Part shown: piece by piece, positions 1 through 47,851 of the stretch
Layout: every line of letters begins with the position of its first letter
Numbering within the stretch: position 1 is the first letter of the stretch
Origin: Perognathus longimembris pacificus
Taxonomy: Eukaryota; Chordata; Mammalia; Rodentia; Heteromyidae
Assembly (NCBI RefSeq): GCF_023159225.1
Contig: NC_063174.1
Coordinates: forward strand, 43,516,191 to 43,580,190
Direction of reading: 5' to 3'
DNA length: 64,000 nucleotides
Made by a program: the position numbers and the translations under genes
Notes under the pieces: model-generated
Databases searched by the model: none
The model's input: the letters and a program-made list of their open reading frames with translations, nothing else
What the model was told of the DNA's origin: nothing

Positions 1-36691
<36,691 letters not shown>

Positions 36692-36790
36692 GGCCCGAGG
36701 ACTCCCCCGCCTCAAACTCGCCCTCTAGTCCGCAGGCACGCGAGCTCCGAGGGGCAGCCCAGCCGAGTGGTCACTGGAGGACGGGGTGCC

Positions 36791-36808
36791 CTGGGAGATG
36801 TAGTTCCC
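36791..36808 (-). promoter_or_regulatory. ZNF143/Staf-type site, minus orientation
   Basis: The reverse complement reads GGGAACTACATCTCCCAG, the ACTACA..TCCCAG core of the ZNF143 motif, about 100 bp upstream of the POMT2 ATG. It faces the opposite way to the site at 36931. Confidence 0.72.
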
Positions 36809-36820
36809 TCTGCTGCCCGC

Positions 36821-36834
36821 GGGGCGGGGCGGGA
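36821..36834 (+). promoter_or_regulatory. GC boxes (SP/KLF)
   Basis: GGGGCGGGGCGGG is a tandem Sp1-type GC box on the POMT2 side of the shared promoter. A similar block, GGGGCGGGGCGG, lies at 36954-36965. Confidence 0.55.
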
Positions 36835-36905
36835 AGCGTGGCTCCAGAGCCGCTAGAAGGAGGCCAGAGCCGCACAGCATAATGGGAGGACCCGAGTACG
36901 CGAGT

Positions 36906-36913
36906 ACCGGAAG
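36906..36913 (+). promoter_or_regulatory. ETS/GABPA-type site
   Basis: ACCGGAAG is a consensus ETS-family core, 18 bp from the ZNF143-type motif. This pairing is common in CpG-island promoters. Confidence 0.6.
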
Positions 36914-36930
36914 ACCTGAACTCCTCGAGG

Positions 36931-36952
36931 AACTACAACTCCCAGCAATGCC
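36931..36952 (+). promoter_or_regulatory. ZNF143/Staf-type site, plus orientation
   Basis: The core ACTACAACTCCCAGCAATGC fits the long ZNF143 (SBS) consensus found in many TATA-less bidirectional promoters. It lies about 135 bp upstream of the GSTZ1 ATG. Confidence 0.8.
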
Positions 36953-37086
36953 AGGGGCGGGGCGGAGCCAGTCGGAAACTAGCGAAGCCCACCCACTCCG
37001 AAAGGCTGACCCTCAGGCATTTCACTAGGCCGCAGTCGCGCGCGCTAACTCTCATAGCGGGAAGAGGACTTGGCCCAACGTGCGAT

Positions 37087-37101
37087 ATGCAAGCCGGGAA
37101 G
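37087..37101 (+). CDS. GSTZ1: GSTZ1 coding exon 1 (MQAGK)
   Basis: ATG CAA GCC GGG AAG is followed by a GTCTGT donor. The five residues match the known human and mouse start. The donor is weak beyond the GT. The 5' UTR runs left into the CpG island. A competing first exon lies at 38848. Confidence 0.82.
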
Positions 37102-40100
37102 GTCTGTACTGAGCATTAGGGGAAGATAGTTGGCTGTACAAGAATGCGAAGAACAGCTTGGGGTGGGGGCGCGCGGTCTCCCCCGCCCACCCTAGTTCCA
37201 AGAGTCCACAGATTCCCGGCGTGCAATGCGCGGCCGCCACTAACGCCGGGGAGCTGTGCCAATGTACGCCCCTTGCCGAGGCCCGCGAGAGCGCCGACCT
37301 TCCAGGCCTGGGTGGTGTGTGTTTTAAGGGAGCCTCAGAGGCAATGGGCAATGAATGCTTCACAGACGAGGAAAAGGTGAACATTGAGAATTTGAAGTAT
37401 AGTTTCTAAACTGAATGCTTATCCCTTTGCACTTCCATAAAGCAAATAATCATGAGTTGAACCACTGAAGTTAGAGACCACTTGTGTAGACCACACAAAA
37501 CTTGAGGGCCAGACAGGACCCCTGCAAAGAGCTTGCAGCTTTGTCTCTGAGGTGAAAAGAGTATCTATTAGCTGTGTTTATTTGGCTAGCTGCAAGTCAA
37601 GAGGCACTCTGGAGTGGGAGGAGAATTCTGTGGTGGTGTGATCAAGCTGTTTCAGAAACAAACATACCTGTGTCTTTCCACAATGTCAGAATTGAAATAA
37701 CAGTAAATCCGATGCGAGGGGTGCCTGGTCATGAAGCATTGGACACTTAATGGACACACTAAATAGTAACCCCCTCTACCACCTTTTGAAATTTGTAAAA
37801 ATAAGATATATATGTAAAAAAAAAAACCCACACATTACATACTGTTAGTCACTTTAGTTCAAGTACTGAGTTCATTTGATAGCTGTGGGCCATTGGCTTG
37901 CTCATTGTACTTCACACAATAACATATAGGGGAAAGTGCTAAGAACGGATTAATGAGACTGCACAGCCCTGAACTGTATGCTGGAGGCATAGAGAGAATG
38001 CCGTTACAGACACAAAGTCTCTGTAGGGAACCAGATAAAAAGCTTGACCAACTGCAGGCCCAGAGTTGTTCAGGGTTCAGTTATCAAATGCTAGGTTTGG
38101 GTGGCGAGCCATTTCAGGCATCAACTTAGTGAGCTGTGTGCCAGGAGGAGGAGAAACTGCACTTTAGCTGGAGTTTGGGCTGGAGACAAAGGTCTTTCAC
38201 TTTGGCAGTTTTCCTACACAAGGCTTGTGACCAGTGACTGGTGCCTGCCATGTCCTAGTCCTGGGGTTTCTTCTTTTATGCCTCATGTAAGAGGGTTCAA
38301 TCTGGAGTGATTAAGAAATCCACATGTCTGGGATCTCCAATGTTATATGTATAGATTTAAATGTTCATTGGCACAAAATATCTGTGTATCACATGGTGTG
38401 CTGGTAGATGGTAGCTGTTTACAAGGTGAGGTGTTTGTTTATTGTGACACACTCAAAATGGAGCAGGGGGGATTGGAATCTCTAGTCTTTCTGCCATCAC
38501 TTTGGGCAAGCAGGCAAAAAAGTCAGAGATTTATCTCAGGTACACAAGCTGGCTGCCATCTGGGTTCCAGACCCCAGGTGTAACAACTCCTAACCCACTC
38601 CACCACCAAACTGCTGCCTCTAAGCCAGGCTACAATGTCTGTGCAGGCTGCTACCAATCCTGTCTACACCAGGAGCATATCACACCTCCCATAAGTTGGA
38701 GACATGCCCTGTTCAACAAGAGCCAAAGTTCTGGACAGCCCAGCTTCCTCATTGGCTCATGGGTTCTGCCCCTCAGGCTTCCTCCTCCTACCCCACAGCC
38801 AGATGAAAGACGACTGTGGGAGGCTAAAGGTCACTCACATAGCACCATGTCTGCTTCGGACAAGGTAAGGTGGGCACTTCCATGCTGCTGCCTTTGTTGG
38901 GTGCCACTTGGAGCTTAAAAACTCACACCAGCACAATCAGGAGCCAAGGGACTTTCTATGACTCTCGGGTCTCTGAACTGGACAGCTTGGATGCAGGCCT
39001 GAGGAAGGAGGGCCTGGCACAATCAGAGCCCTTAGCCTAGTGGCCAGTCCTTTTTCTCCAGGCTCCTGAAGCTGGAAATCTACTGAGGCTGAGTTCATGT
39101 GTGCTCTTGTCCTCTCTCCTCTCAGCCCATCCTCTACTCCTATTTCCGAAGCTCCTGCTCATGGAGAGTTCGAATTGGTAAGAACTGAGCTCCAGGGATG
39201 GGTGGGATGGGTGGTATAGGATGGAGAACCAATAGGTGCACACCTGGCCTGGGACAGAAGGTGTTCTCTGTCAGATAGGACTTTGTTCTTTACAACCAGC
39301 ACCTCTGGACTTGTGGAACACTCATATCCAAATAGCACCTCCACCGAGGAAGTCCAGCAAGCGAACTGTGAGGCAGAAAGGGTTATTTTTCCTCTCAAGA
39401 CTGCCAGTTTCCCCATACTGTTCTCCAAAGCCCCTCAGCAACCATGCCTAGAGCAGGGTCACAGAATCCAAAGGTCCCTCGTAATCAGTGGGGAACAGCT
39501 GGCCTCCCTCAGTTCTTACCAGGCAAATTAACTGGAACTGGTCTGTGAAGACTACAGAGCCTTTGGGGAAGCAAAACTAGGTCCCTGTAGTATAGACCTG
39601 TTTGACCCTTCCCTCTAGCAGTTAACATGACTCTTAGCAACAGTCACAGTCATAGAAGCAGGTCCTAAGGGAGAGCCCCGTGCTTTTGTGTATGTGATTT
39701 CCTTGCCGTCTCCACGACCCTGGAGGGAAGGACTGTTCTCTCCATTGTACAACAGGTACACAGGCAGAGGAAGGTTAAATAACTTGTCTACCATCTTGCA
39801 GCTACTAAGAGGCAGACTTGAAATTTGAACCCCATAGTGCGGTGCCACCCTCTGTGTCATGTTTTCTGTTTGGTTTGACTGGATTTGGGGCTGGGAATGG
39901 AACCCACATCTCCCTCATGCTGGGGTCTTGCTCTTCACTGAGCTGTAACCTCAGCCAATCTGTGCTTTTTAACTTCAAGGCACGGAGACCCATTGGTTTT
40001 ACCTATTATCGGAGGTCACACAATTTGCAAATGAATGTGATGAAATTTGAACCCAGTGTTGCCTGCTTCCAGACTCTGACCCTAAATATAAAGCTACATG

Positions 40101-42370
40101 AGGTGGGTTTACAGAATCATTAAGCAGGAACACTGAGTGTGGGAGAAACCTGCCTCAAAAGAAATCACCCCCTTTGCCAGGCTCACACCTATAGTTCTAA
40201 TTACTCAGGAGGCTGAGGATCATGGTTCAAAGCCAGGCTTGGCAAGAAAATTAATCTCCAGGTAACCACCAAAAAGCTGCAAGTGGAACTGTGGCTCGAG
40301 TGGTATAGAGTACTAGCTTTGGGCAAAGTAAGTTCAGAGACAGTGCCTAAGGCCCTGAACTCAAACCCCAGTACTGGCACACACACACACAAAAAATCAT
40401 AAAAACAAAAAACAAAAACCCACCGGTTCTCTAGACTTGGGATCCTCTGCTCTGGCTGAGCCAGAAGCCACTGCAGTGGGAGCTCTCCCTCTGGGCCCCA
40501 ACCGCATTCACTCTGCACGATGGAGGTGGTCAGTGCATCCTAGGTTCTCTTACTGTGGCACACTCCATCCTACTCACCTGGTTCCATTGCCCTTGCCAGA
40601 GATGAGCCATCACTATGTTTCAACACCCAAGTGTGCATGTGCTCACACCCCTGAGGTCTCCACTGAGTCCATCCCAAGCCTTTTACCCTTACCTTGCCAC
40701 AGAAGGGAGTAAACCTGACTACTGGACTCACCTTCTGTAAAGAGGAAACTACCAAGCTGGGCCTTGGCCACCCAGCATTATAGAAAAACCACCCCCTCAG
40801 CAACCTTACGTCCCCAAGAAGGTTGCCTTGAGAGTTTAGGTTCAGCTGTCTCCCGACTCCTATCTTTGGTCTCTTCTAGCCCTGGCCTTGAAAGGCATCA
40901 ACTATGAAACAGTACCTATCAACCTCATAAAGGATGGGGGACAACAGGTAAGGCGGCTTTTCCCAGACCAAGATGTGGCAATTGGATCTCAGCAAGGAGC
41001 TAGGTAAGGAGGTCTTCCCTGAAGAAGTAAACCTATGTTACATCTCTAGCTAGGAGAGGATGCTTCTGTCTCTCCCTAACAAGACAAGGTGGCAAGTTGT
41101 CCAGCAAACAGGAGCCATGGCTCAGGTTCTAGGATCAGCCATACATAACCTGGGCACTCCAATCCCTGACTACATGAGGGTGGATCCTTGTCCCCTACTG
41201 GGTCCTCTTGATGGCCGACTAGGGTAGGAGTTGCCTTAGGGACTACAATGTGAGATGAAGGGGAAAACGACAGCAGGCTATTGGGCCCATGGCTCAGTGT
41301 CTGCTGGGGTCTGGAATACTGCTCAGATTCCCCAGGGATTAGTCTGAACTTGAGAGATATGCCTTCTCCAGGGAAAGGAGCTGTGGATGGGTGTCAGGCA
41401 TAGGGTTTCCCTGCTTGCTTTGCTCTGCTCCATACAGCTCAAGCCAGGCTACCCAACTGACCAGGGCGTTGTCTCCATAGTTTTCTGAAGAGTTTCAGGC
41501 ACTGAATCCCATGAAGCAGGTGCCAGTCCTGAAGATCGATGGAATCGTCATTGGCCAGTCAGTGAGTACAGGGCTCCAGGGAGATCCCTGGTGGGAGCAG
41601 GGCTGTGAATGAGAAGAGAGAACCTGATGTCTGTCTTACCTGTGTGTGGACAAAGTGCCAAACACATAGTAGGGTCTCAATGCATACTTTTCAGAGGAAG
41701 AAAGAGAGGAGTTGTTTCGGGAGTTTATGGGGAGCCAAGTTCTATAGAATGAAGTCCAAAAAGGCTTGACAGGGCTTAGGCTGGGAAGAGTAAGGAGGTG
41801 ATGGTGGTGCCATTGGAGGAAGAGGAAGAGTTTGCTGGGCTTGTCCCCTTTAGTCCAGAGGTCCCATGCCCCCTCTTTGCTTCACCCTCCTCTGGACAGC
41901 TGGCCATTATTGAGTACCTGGAGGAGACTCGGCCTACTCCACCTCTCCTGCCTCAGGACCCAAAGAAGAGGGCAAGTGTGCGCATGATTTCTGACCTCCT
42001 CAGCAGTGGCATCCAGCCCTTGCAGGTGAGGCACTTGCTCTCACATTCATCTCCAATTCAGATTGGGAGGTATCCAGAGAGGGGTAGACTCATGGTGGGA
42101 GCAGTAGGCTCCTGACTACATTTTGAGAAGCCCTAGGTTCCCAAGGACACATCTGGAGATGTTCTAGGTGGGGAGAGACTGAGCAGGCCCAGAGCCAGGC
42201 CTGCAGCTTTTAACTAGTGTTCCATCACAGACAGGCATACTTGGTGTTTCACTATACTTTCCTTCATTGAATTTCCTGGACACTGCATTTTCAAAGTAAA
42301 ATTAAAGATTTGGGAAATCCTTCATTGAACAAGTCTACTAACATATTCCCAACAGATGATTCATAGCAGT

Positions 42371-42417
<47 letters not shown>

Positions 42418-45400
42418 ATACACATACTTGCAGTACTAGGTTTTCAGTTCAGACCCTTGTACTTGCCTGGCAGGGCACTTGACCACTTGGACCATGCCTC
42501 TAGTCCTTTTCTCTTTTGAGTAGGGTCTAGCACTTATGGCTAGGCTGGCCTGGGTCATGAGCTTCAAGATAAAAAATCCTTGTGATCTTTTTGCCTGGAC
42601 AGGTCTTGATTCCCCCATCCCCACCCCCATCTCTGCCTTTCAAGTAGCTATGATTACAGACTTGAGTCACCATGCTAAACACTGTTAGTGTTAAGAATAT
42701 TTCTTAAATTCAGATATGCAGCCTGATGTGGTGGCACGTATCTATAATCCTAGCTACTTGGGGTACTTGGGTAGGAGGTCCAAGGTCAGTCTGGGAAAAG
42801 TAACAAACCCTATCTAAAAAAACAAAGCGATGGGGGCTGGGGATATGGCCTAGTGGCAAGAGAGCTTGCCTCGTATACATGAGGCCCTGGGTTCGATTCC
42901 CCAGCACCACATATACAGAAAATGGCCAGAAGTCGTGCTGTGGCTCAAGTGGCAGAGTGCTAGCCTTGAGCAATAGGAAGCCAGAGACAGTGCTCAGGCC
43001 CTGAGTCCAAGGCCCAGGACTGGCCAAAAACAAAAAAACAAAAAACAAAGCGAAAGATCTTGAGTATGTGGCTCAGATAGTAGAACACTTGCCTAATAAG
43101 TTAGAATCCTTGGTACCACACACACACAAGATTTTTCTTAGACTTATGCTACTGCATACTTAGTACCACAGTGTAGGGTGAACAAATCTTCTATAAACAC
43201 TCTAAAATAAAAATTTTCATGCAATTTGTTTTATTGCAATTGTCTGGAACTAAGCCCACAATCCCTGAAGAATGTCTATATGCTGAAAACTTTTAAGTTT
43301 TCCACTAGTAAAACAGAAAAGCAATTAATTAAAACCATTAATCTGTTCTATCTCTGAAAGTTGTAGTGACTTTACCAGGTGACACAGCTAGGTAGACCCA
43401 AGCCCAGGACCCCTATTGTACACATTTACACTACACTCACACTCTCTCACTCTCTCTCTCTCTCTCTCTGCCAATCCTGGGGCTTGAACTCAGGCCTGGG
43501 CATTGTCCCTGAGCTTCTTTCTCAAAGCTAGCATTATACCACTTTAGCCACAGCACCACTTCAGGCCTTTTCTGTTATGTGGTACTGAGGAATCGAACCC
43601 AGGGCTTCATGCATGCTAGGCAAGCACTAAGCCACATTCCCAGCCCCTCATCTTTTGGTTTTAACAAAAGGGATTGCACTAGAGTAAAAATCTGCAGACA
43701 TCAGCCTTCTCTAATCCCAGTCCTATTCTGTGTCACATTCCCTCTGCTCACAAGGACCCAAGTAAGGGACAAGCATTGGGTGCAGTGCAAACAGGCCTCA
43801 GGTTGTGGTGGTTACACCTGTCAGCCCTGGCAACTTCCTGTGTCCTCTTACTCATGGCTGCCAGAAACACATGGCTTTCAGAATAACAATAGCACCTGGT
43901 GGGTGACTGCCAGGTAGGTACCTCCCAGCTACTTTAAAAGTAGGGCTGTGTTAGGAGGAAAGGCTGGAAGAGCCTGGGCTTCCAGAACTGAGCTTCCCTG
44001 AGGGAGGTTGCCTGAGGGGGCTGACTGGCTGGTTCCCAAATCAATCAGATTTTTCTTGGGCTGCACAGAACCTGTCTGTCCTGAAGCAGATGGGAGATAA
44101 TCCACAGCCTTGGGCCCAGAAGGTCATCACTTCTGGCTTTAATGGTGAGTCTCCACTTGTTGAGCTCTTAGAGCAATCACCCTTGCACACACAGGATCTG
44201 CAGCCTCCCAGGCTGCTTTGGATTTGACAGTGGCATGGAGACATCCAAGAATAGTCCTAGGATGTAGCATGGAGCCTCAGCCTGAAGGCCCACAGCTCTA
44301 CAGAGCTGGATGAGGGTTCTGCTTCTGCTTCACTGTCCACTCCAGCCAAGAAATCAAGACCGTCAACGGGTCTGCCCTCCTGTGAGAGCTGCCATCTTGG
44401 CTACATTACAGGTCTGATAGACCCTTGTCTACTCATGTCTTGTAGAGGGAATGGTGGCTAGGCTTGAGGCCCCAGGAGAATCATGAGCTTATCCCCAAGT
44501 ACTCTCTTCAGGCCTAGCTGCCACATTCTCGCCAGCACCCATGCCCTAACCTGTCACTCATACAGCGGCTCATTTTGTACCTATGGAAGCCAAGTCCCAG
44601 GAAGGTGTCCCCTTCCTGTGCCCCAAGTGAGATGATTTCCTGTGGCCTCCCTACAGCTCTGGAGAAGATTCTGCAGAGCACGGCAGGGAAGTACTGTGTA
44701 GGAGATGAGGTAAGTGTCCCATGTCTTGCCCACAGCGGTCTCCTGCTGCCCTTTCCTCCCACTCATACTCTGCCATCTCCTCCTCCTCCTCTGGGCAGGC
44801 AGAATGTAAAACTTCCTGAGGAGACACTTATAGGGTGACATAGGTCTTTAGATTTGTTCTAGGCAGGGAACTATGCAGCCCATTCCCCCCAGGCTTCCTA
44901 GAAAAGAAGCCTAGAGTATCCAAGCTGGAAGACTGTACCTCTGAGATGGTGAGGTGGTTTAGGCATCAGCTGAGGAGTTAGACTAGAAGATGCTTTCCAT
45001 CTCACCCAATTCTGAGATTGAGGGTTCAGTGGCTTTTCCCTAGCAAGCCTTGGACCTGTGGTAGTTCTGGTTCGTGGGGCCTTGAGGTATTGTCTTCCTG
45101 TTGAGAATTCTAAGTACTTGGTGATGGTAGCTTTAACAAGCATGCTGACATCTGGTAAGATGTTCACACCTTCTCTGACCCAGAGTTGGTTGTCAAGGCA
45201 ACTGGAGCATGGAAAGGCCAGTTTAAGTGGACGTACCTAGCCTGGCCAGTGAGTTTGGGGTGCTCACCCTGGCATAAACCCACCCAACCTTTTTTCAGGT
45301 GTCCATGGCTGATCTGTGCTTAGTGCCTCAGGTGGCCAATGCTGAAAGGTAAGAGTTTGCCCTGCCACCCTTCTTTCTGGCTCCCCCATAGTCACGTCTT

Positions 45401-46098
45401 CCAGGTCAGAAACTGAGGTAGCATCTCAAGCAAACCCTTCACAAACCTTTCCTCAACTGGCCAAGAGCACCTGGACCACAGAGGGTGGAAGAAAACAATG
45501 AAACACCTCTAACTATGCTTCCTGCAGCCCAGGTGATCCTGGGTAGACAGTCCTTGCGCCTGAGAGGAAGTGACTTGACTGGCAGATGTGGTGTATCTGT
45601 TCCTTCCACTGGTCCTTCAATATTGTATACGTTCATACCACCCATGGAACGTATCATGCCTCAAAGCAGGGTTATTGTAATGCATGACATGTCCCTCCCA
45701 TAAGAAACTTAAGACCTAGATGAAGAGATGCCATCTATAATGCTTGGTACTGGGCTTCACACATAGCAGTTAAGAAAGGAGGAAAAGGTAACACACCAGA
45801 TGATACTGCCAGATCTACCCATTCCAGAAAGCTACTTGTGAATGAGGATCCTTACTTATCCTTCCCTAGTCAGCCCCATAGCCACTGTCTGGTCTCTGCC
45901 TCTCTACTACCCACAGGGCATTCTCTCTCTTTTCCTGAGACCTTGGCTTACAAGGTATTTCTCTGTCATAGGTACAAGGTGGATCTCACTCCCTACCCTA
46001 CCATCAGCCACATCAACAAGACTCTGCTGGCCTTGGAGGCCTTCCAAGTGTCTCACCCCTCCCGGCAGCCTGACACTCCCACCGAACTGAGGGCCTAG
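37087..46098 (+). CDS. GSTZ1: GSTZ1, glutathione S-transferase zeta 1 / maleylacetoacetate isomerase
   Basis: Isomerises maleylacetoacetate to fumarylacetoacetate with glutathione in phenylalanine/tyrosine breakdown, and also dechlorinates dichloroacetate. It acts in cytosol and mitochondria. Nine coding exons join to 648 nt, 215 residues plus stop (human 216). An N-terminal thioredoxin-like domain (about residues 1-85) carries the zeta signature [11 protein letters not shown] (residues 14-24) with the catalytic Ser14, Ser15 and Cys16. The second glutathione-site motif, Gln-Ser, is at the end of exon 4. The all-helical C-terminal domain follows from about residue 90 and ends PTELRA. Starting at MQAGK places Ser14/Cys16 exactly as numbered in human. 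One codon is missing in exon 6 relative to human and mouse. All junctions agree in phase. It shares a CpG promoter with POMT2. Confidence 0.97.
37102..39125. other. GSTZ1 intron 1
   Basis: The CpG-rich start fades by about 37330. No lineage-specific SINE is seen in 37330-39125. The candidate alternative first exon lies at 38848-38865. Confidence 0.5.
38848..38865 (+). CDS. GSTZ1: Candidate alternative GSTZ1 first coding exon (MSASDK)
   Basis: CACC-ATG begins a six-codon frame MSASDK that ends at a strong donor (AAG|GTAAGG), in phase 0 with exon 2. It sits 1.7 kb downstream of the CpG island and 260 bp before exon 2. It would give a protein one residue longer, with the catalytic motif unchanged. 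It may be real or chance; no transcript evidence is available here. Confidence 0.4.
39126..39177 (+). CDS. GSTZ1: GSTZ1 exon 2 (residues 6-22)
   Basis: 52 nt. Encodes [17 protein letters not shown], with catalytic Ser14, Ser15 and Cys16. Acceptor CTCAG, donor GTAAGA. Confidence 0.97.
39725..39845 (-). repeat. MIR SINE
   Basis: AGAGGAAGGTTAAATAACTT and CAGCTACTAAGAGGCAGACT, the antisense MIR core, in GSTZ1 intron 2. Confidence 0.75.
39870..39960 (-). mobile_element. ID-like SINE fragment in GSTZ1 intron 2
   Basis: The reverse complement resembles the ID body (GGCTGAGGTTACAGCTCA... with a GGTTCCATTCCC-like B box). Confidence 0.55.
40165..40395 (+). mobile_element. B1-Geo type SINE in GSTZ1 intron 2
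   Basis: B1-like half (TACTCAGGAGGCTGAGGATC) and Geo half (TGTGGCTCGAGTGGTATAGA...), with a (CA)n tail. Confidence 0.82.
40880..40947 (+). CDS. GSTZ1: GSTZ1 exon 3 (residues 23-45)
   Basis: 68 nt. Encodes [20 protein letters not shown] then GQQ. Acceptor TTCTAG, donor GTAAGG. Confidence 0.97.
41481..41561 (+). CDS. GSTZ1: GSTZ1 exon 4 (residues 46-72)
   Basis: 81 nt. Encodes [20 protein letters not shown] then GIVIGQS. The cis-Pro of QVPVL and the terminal Gln-Ser are glutathione-site residues in the family. Acceptor CCATAG, donor GTGAGT. Confidence 0.97.
41900..42025 (+). CDS. GSTZ1: GSTZ1 exon 5 (residues 73-114)
   Basis: 126 nt, phase 0 both ends. Encodes [20 protein letters not shown] then [20 protein letters not shown] and LQ, linking the two domains. 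Acceptor GGACAG, donor GTGAGG. Confidence 0.97.
42373..42416 (+). repeat. (GT)n microsatellite in GSTZ1 intron 5
   Basis: About 22 GT units followed by ACATACACATAC. Confidence 0.95.
42430..42825. mobile_element. Two diverged B1/ID-like SINEs, opposite orientations
   Basis: 42430-42685 reads in reverse (CAAGTAGCTATGATTACAGA). 42715-42825 reads forward (GTATCTATAATCCTAGCTAC) and is followed at once by the IDL-Geo copy at 42837. Confidence 0.62.
42837..43045 (+). mobile_element. IDL-Geo dimeric SINE in GSTZ1 intron 5
   Basis: Full-length dimer flanked by AAACAAAGCGA duplications, sense to GSTZ1. Confidence 0.93.
43440..43650 (-). mobile_element. IDL-Geo SINE in GSTZ1 intron 5, with (CT)n at its tail
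   Basis: Diverged reverse dimer, antisense to GSTZ1. A (CT)n run (43441-43469) replaces the usual poly(T) at its tail end. Confidence 0.85.
44069..44144 (+). CDS. GSTZ1: GSTZ1 exon 6 (residues 115-139)
   Basis: 76 nt. Encodes [20 protein letters not shown] then TSGFN. It is one codon shorter than my recalled human and mouse exons, in the variable loop between LKQ and WAQ. Acceptor GCACAG, donor GTGAGT. Confidence 0.95.
44657..44709 (+). CDS. GSTZ1: GSTZ1 exon 7 (residues 140-157)
   Basis: 53 nt. Encodes [18 protein letters not shown]. Acceptor CTACAG, donor GTAAGT. Confidence 0.97.
45299..45348 (+). CDS. GSTZ1: GSTZ1 exon 8 (residues 158-173)
   Basis: 50 nt. Encodes [24 protein letters not shown] is the N-capping-type helix motif of GST C-terminal domains. 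Acceptor TTTCAG, donor GTAAGA. Confidence 0.97.
45972..46098 (+). CDS. GSTZ1: GSTZ1 exon 9, terminal coding exon (residues 174-215)
   Basis: 127 nt to TAG (46096-46098). Encodes [20 protein letters not shown] then [20 protein letters not shown] and RA. Acceptor CATAG. Confidence 0.97.
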
Positions 46099-47005
46099 CT
46101 CCCAACCTCTGCCCCATTGATGAAGGGATAGAGTGCCACTCATGTCAGATACTGGGTGGGCTGAACAGGCCTGGAAATGAGTGAGTCCTAACTGGGGAGA
46201 CAGGAGACTTGAAGTCTAACTCTAGATCTGCTTCCTCCCTGAACTTCATCCTCCCTCAGACCTCTTCTCATTGGTTGCATGTCAGGAGGAGGGTGGGCAG
46301 AAGTGTTAGTTGTTAGCTATGTCACAGGAAAGTCATGAAAATTATGTGAGATCATTGGATTAAAATGACAGGCAAATTGACCAAAGTATCTTAAGGGACC
46401 TTGCCCTCTTCTTATTGAACTTGACTCCAGAAAATGTGTATACTAGAATGTGGTCTGAAGCTGAAAGTCAGACCTCCAGCTTGTTACTACTTAGCTAGGT
46501 TTCAGAAAGTGGTCCTTCCCCTCTTGCTGGGATTTGTAGCTCGAATCCTCATGTCAGGGCTCACTAGAAAGAAATAACTCTGAAGCCTGCCTGAGAAAAT
46601 TAGAAGGACCTGGGAAGGAAACAAGCAGGACAGAAGGCATTGACCAGCTAAGATCTAGGGCTAGGAATAGTACTACTGCAAAGCCTTCCACTCTGGCACT
46701 TAAGAAGCAAATTGGCCCTCTTAACCCAGGCCCTTATCTTCAGGGGCAGCATTCTCCTCAATGAGTCCCAAGACTGGACATTTTGGACAAATCTAGTCAT
46801 GAATAACCATACTCCCCATGGGCAATATGAACACTTATTGACCAGCAGATGACAATTTATCATGTACTACTCTGGAGTGAGGAGCAGGAGGGGAAGGGAT
46901 CAAATCTCCATGTTTGGCAGTGCTCAGAGCCAGGACCATCCCTTCAGAGACGTGGGAAGATTGGGGTAGTCTGGGGGTGAAATAAAATGTCTTATGACTC
47001 ACACC
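46099..47005 (+). other. GSTZ1: GSTZ1 3' UTR
   Basis: About 0.9 kb of largely unique sequence after the stop, ending just past the AATAAA at 46981-46986. The cleavage site is estimated 15-25 nt downstream. No lineage-specific SINE was noticed in it. Confidence 0.75.
46981..46986 (+). terminator. GSTZ1: GSTZ1 poly(A) signal AATAAA
   Basis: Canonical hexamer about 880 nt after the stop codon, the only clear one before the L1 remnant that begins near 47140. Confidence 0.75.
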
Positions 47006-47139
47006 AAGATTTCATTTCTTCCTTATACAGTCTGTGAATCCCATTCAAATCGAAGCCACTTTTCTCCAGCCCAGTCCCAAGGGCGTCTAGTTCTTCCTCC
47101 CTCCCTTCCTAGGTTCGTTAGTATCTTTTCTTCTATATG

Positions 47140-47420
47140 ATCTACGTTCCACGCTTTATTATTTTTTTTCCATTTCTGGTTAAAGTGATGTACAGAGGGG
47201 TTAGTTTCATACATAAGGCAGTGAGTATATTTCTTATCCATCTTGTTACCTCCTCCCTCATTTTTCCCCCAGCCTCCCCCCTCCCCATTTCCCTCCCCCC
47301 CCCCAATGAGTTATACAGTTGGTTTACACCATATCGTCTTGTAAATATTACTATTGCATTGGTTTGTCTTTTTATCCTTTGTCTTGATTTTGGTACGTTC
47401 CAAGCTTTAGAATGACCCAA
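47140..47420 (-). mobile_element. L1 3' UTR fragment
   Basis: The reverse complement of the family 3' end: GATGTACAGAGGGGTTA and TTTCATACATAAGGCAGTGA, followed by pyrimidine-rich sequence including a C10-type run. It lies just beyond the GSTZ1 cleavage region. Confidence 0.78.
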
Positions 47421-47851
47421 ATGGGATACTTTTTTTCCCAATGCAGAAAGAAGCTGAGGGTGGATGAGATTCACTGGTACCACAGGTCCTTCCTGCTCCC
47501 ATAGGAACCTTCCTTTTCCTAAATTACTCCAGGTACAGATAAGGCTCACTTGGTTCCCCTAGAGGGAACTTTTACCTGGTAAAAGACTAATCTTCTCTGG
47601 AACCAAGAGTCATCAACTTTTGATTTGGACATCGGAAATGAAAGGTAATCGTAACTCCTGTGGATTTCTAAAGGGATAGTGGACTTGAGAAGGGAAGAGG
47701 CCCTGCACTTGTCACATGGACATATGACTCCCACACCAGCCAGCCTTCTTTGGGCCTCAAGAGATGGTGAAAACAGAGGTGAGCAGCAGGCCAGGCTCAG
47801 AGCCTGGACTGGGTTACATGGGCACTGCTGGGATTAAGGAGGTGCCTTGAT

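Noticed and set aside
37158..37409. An 83-codon frame downstream of GSTZ1 exon 1
   Set aside because: It starts in the CpG island and runs into plain intron. There is no family resemblance and no link in phase to exon 2.
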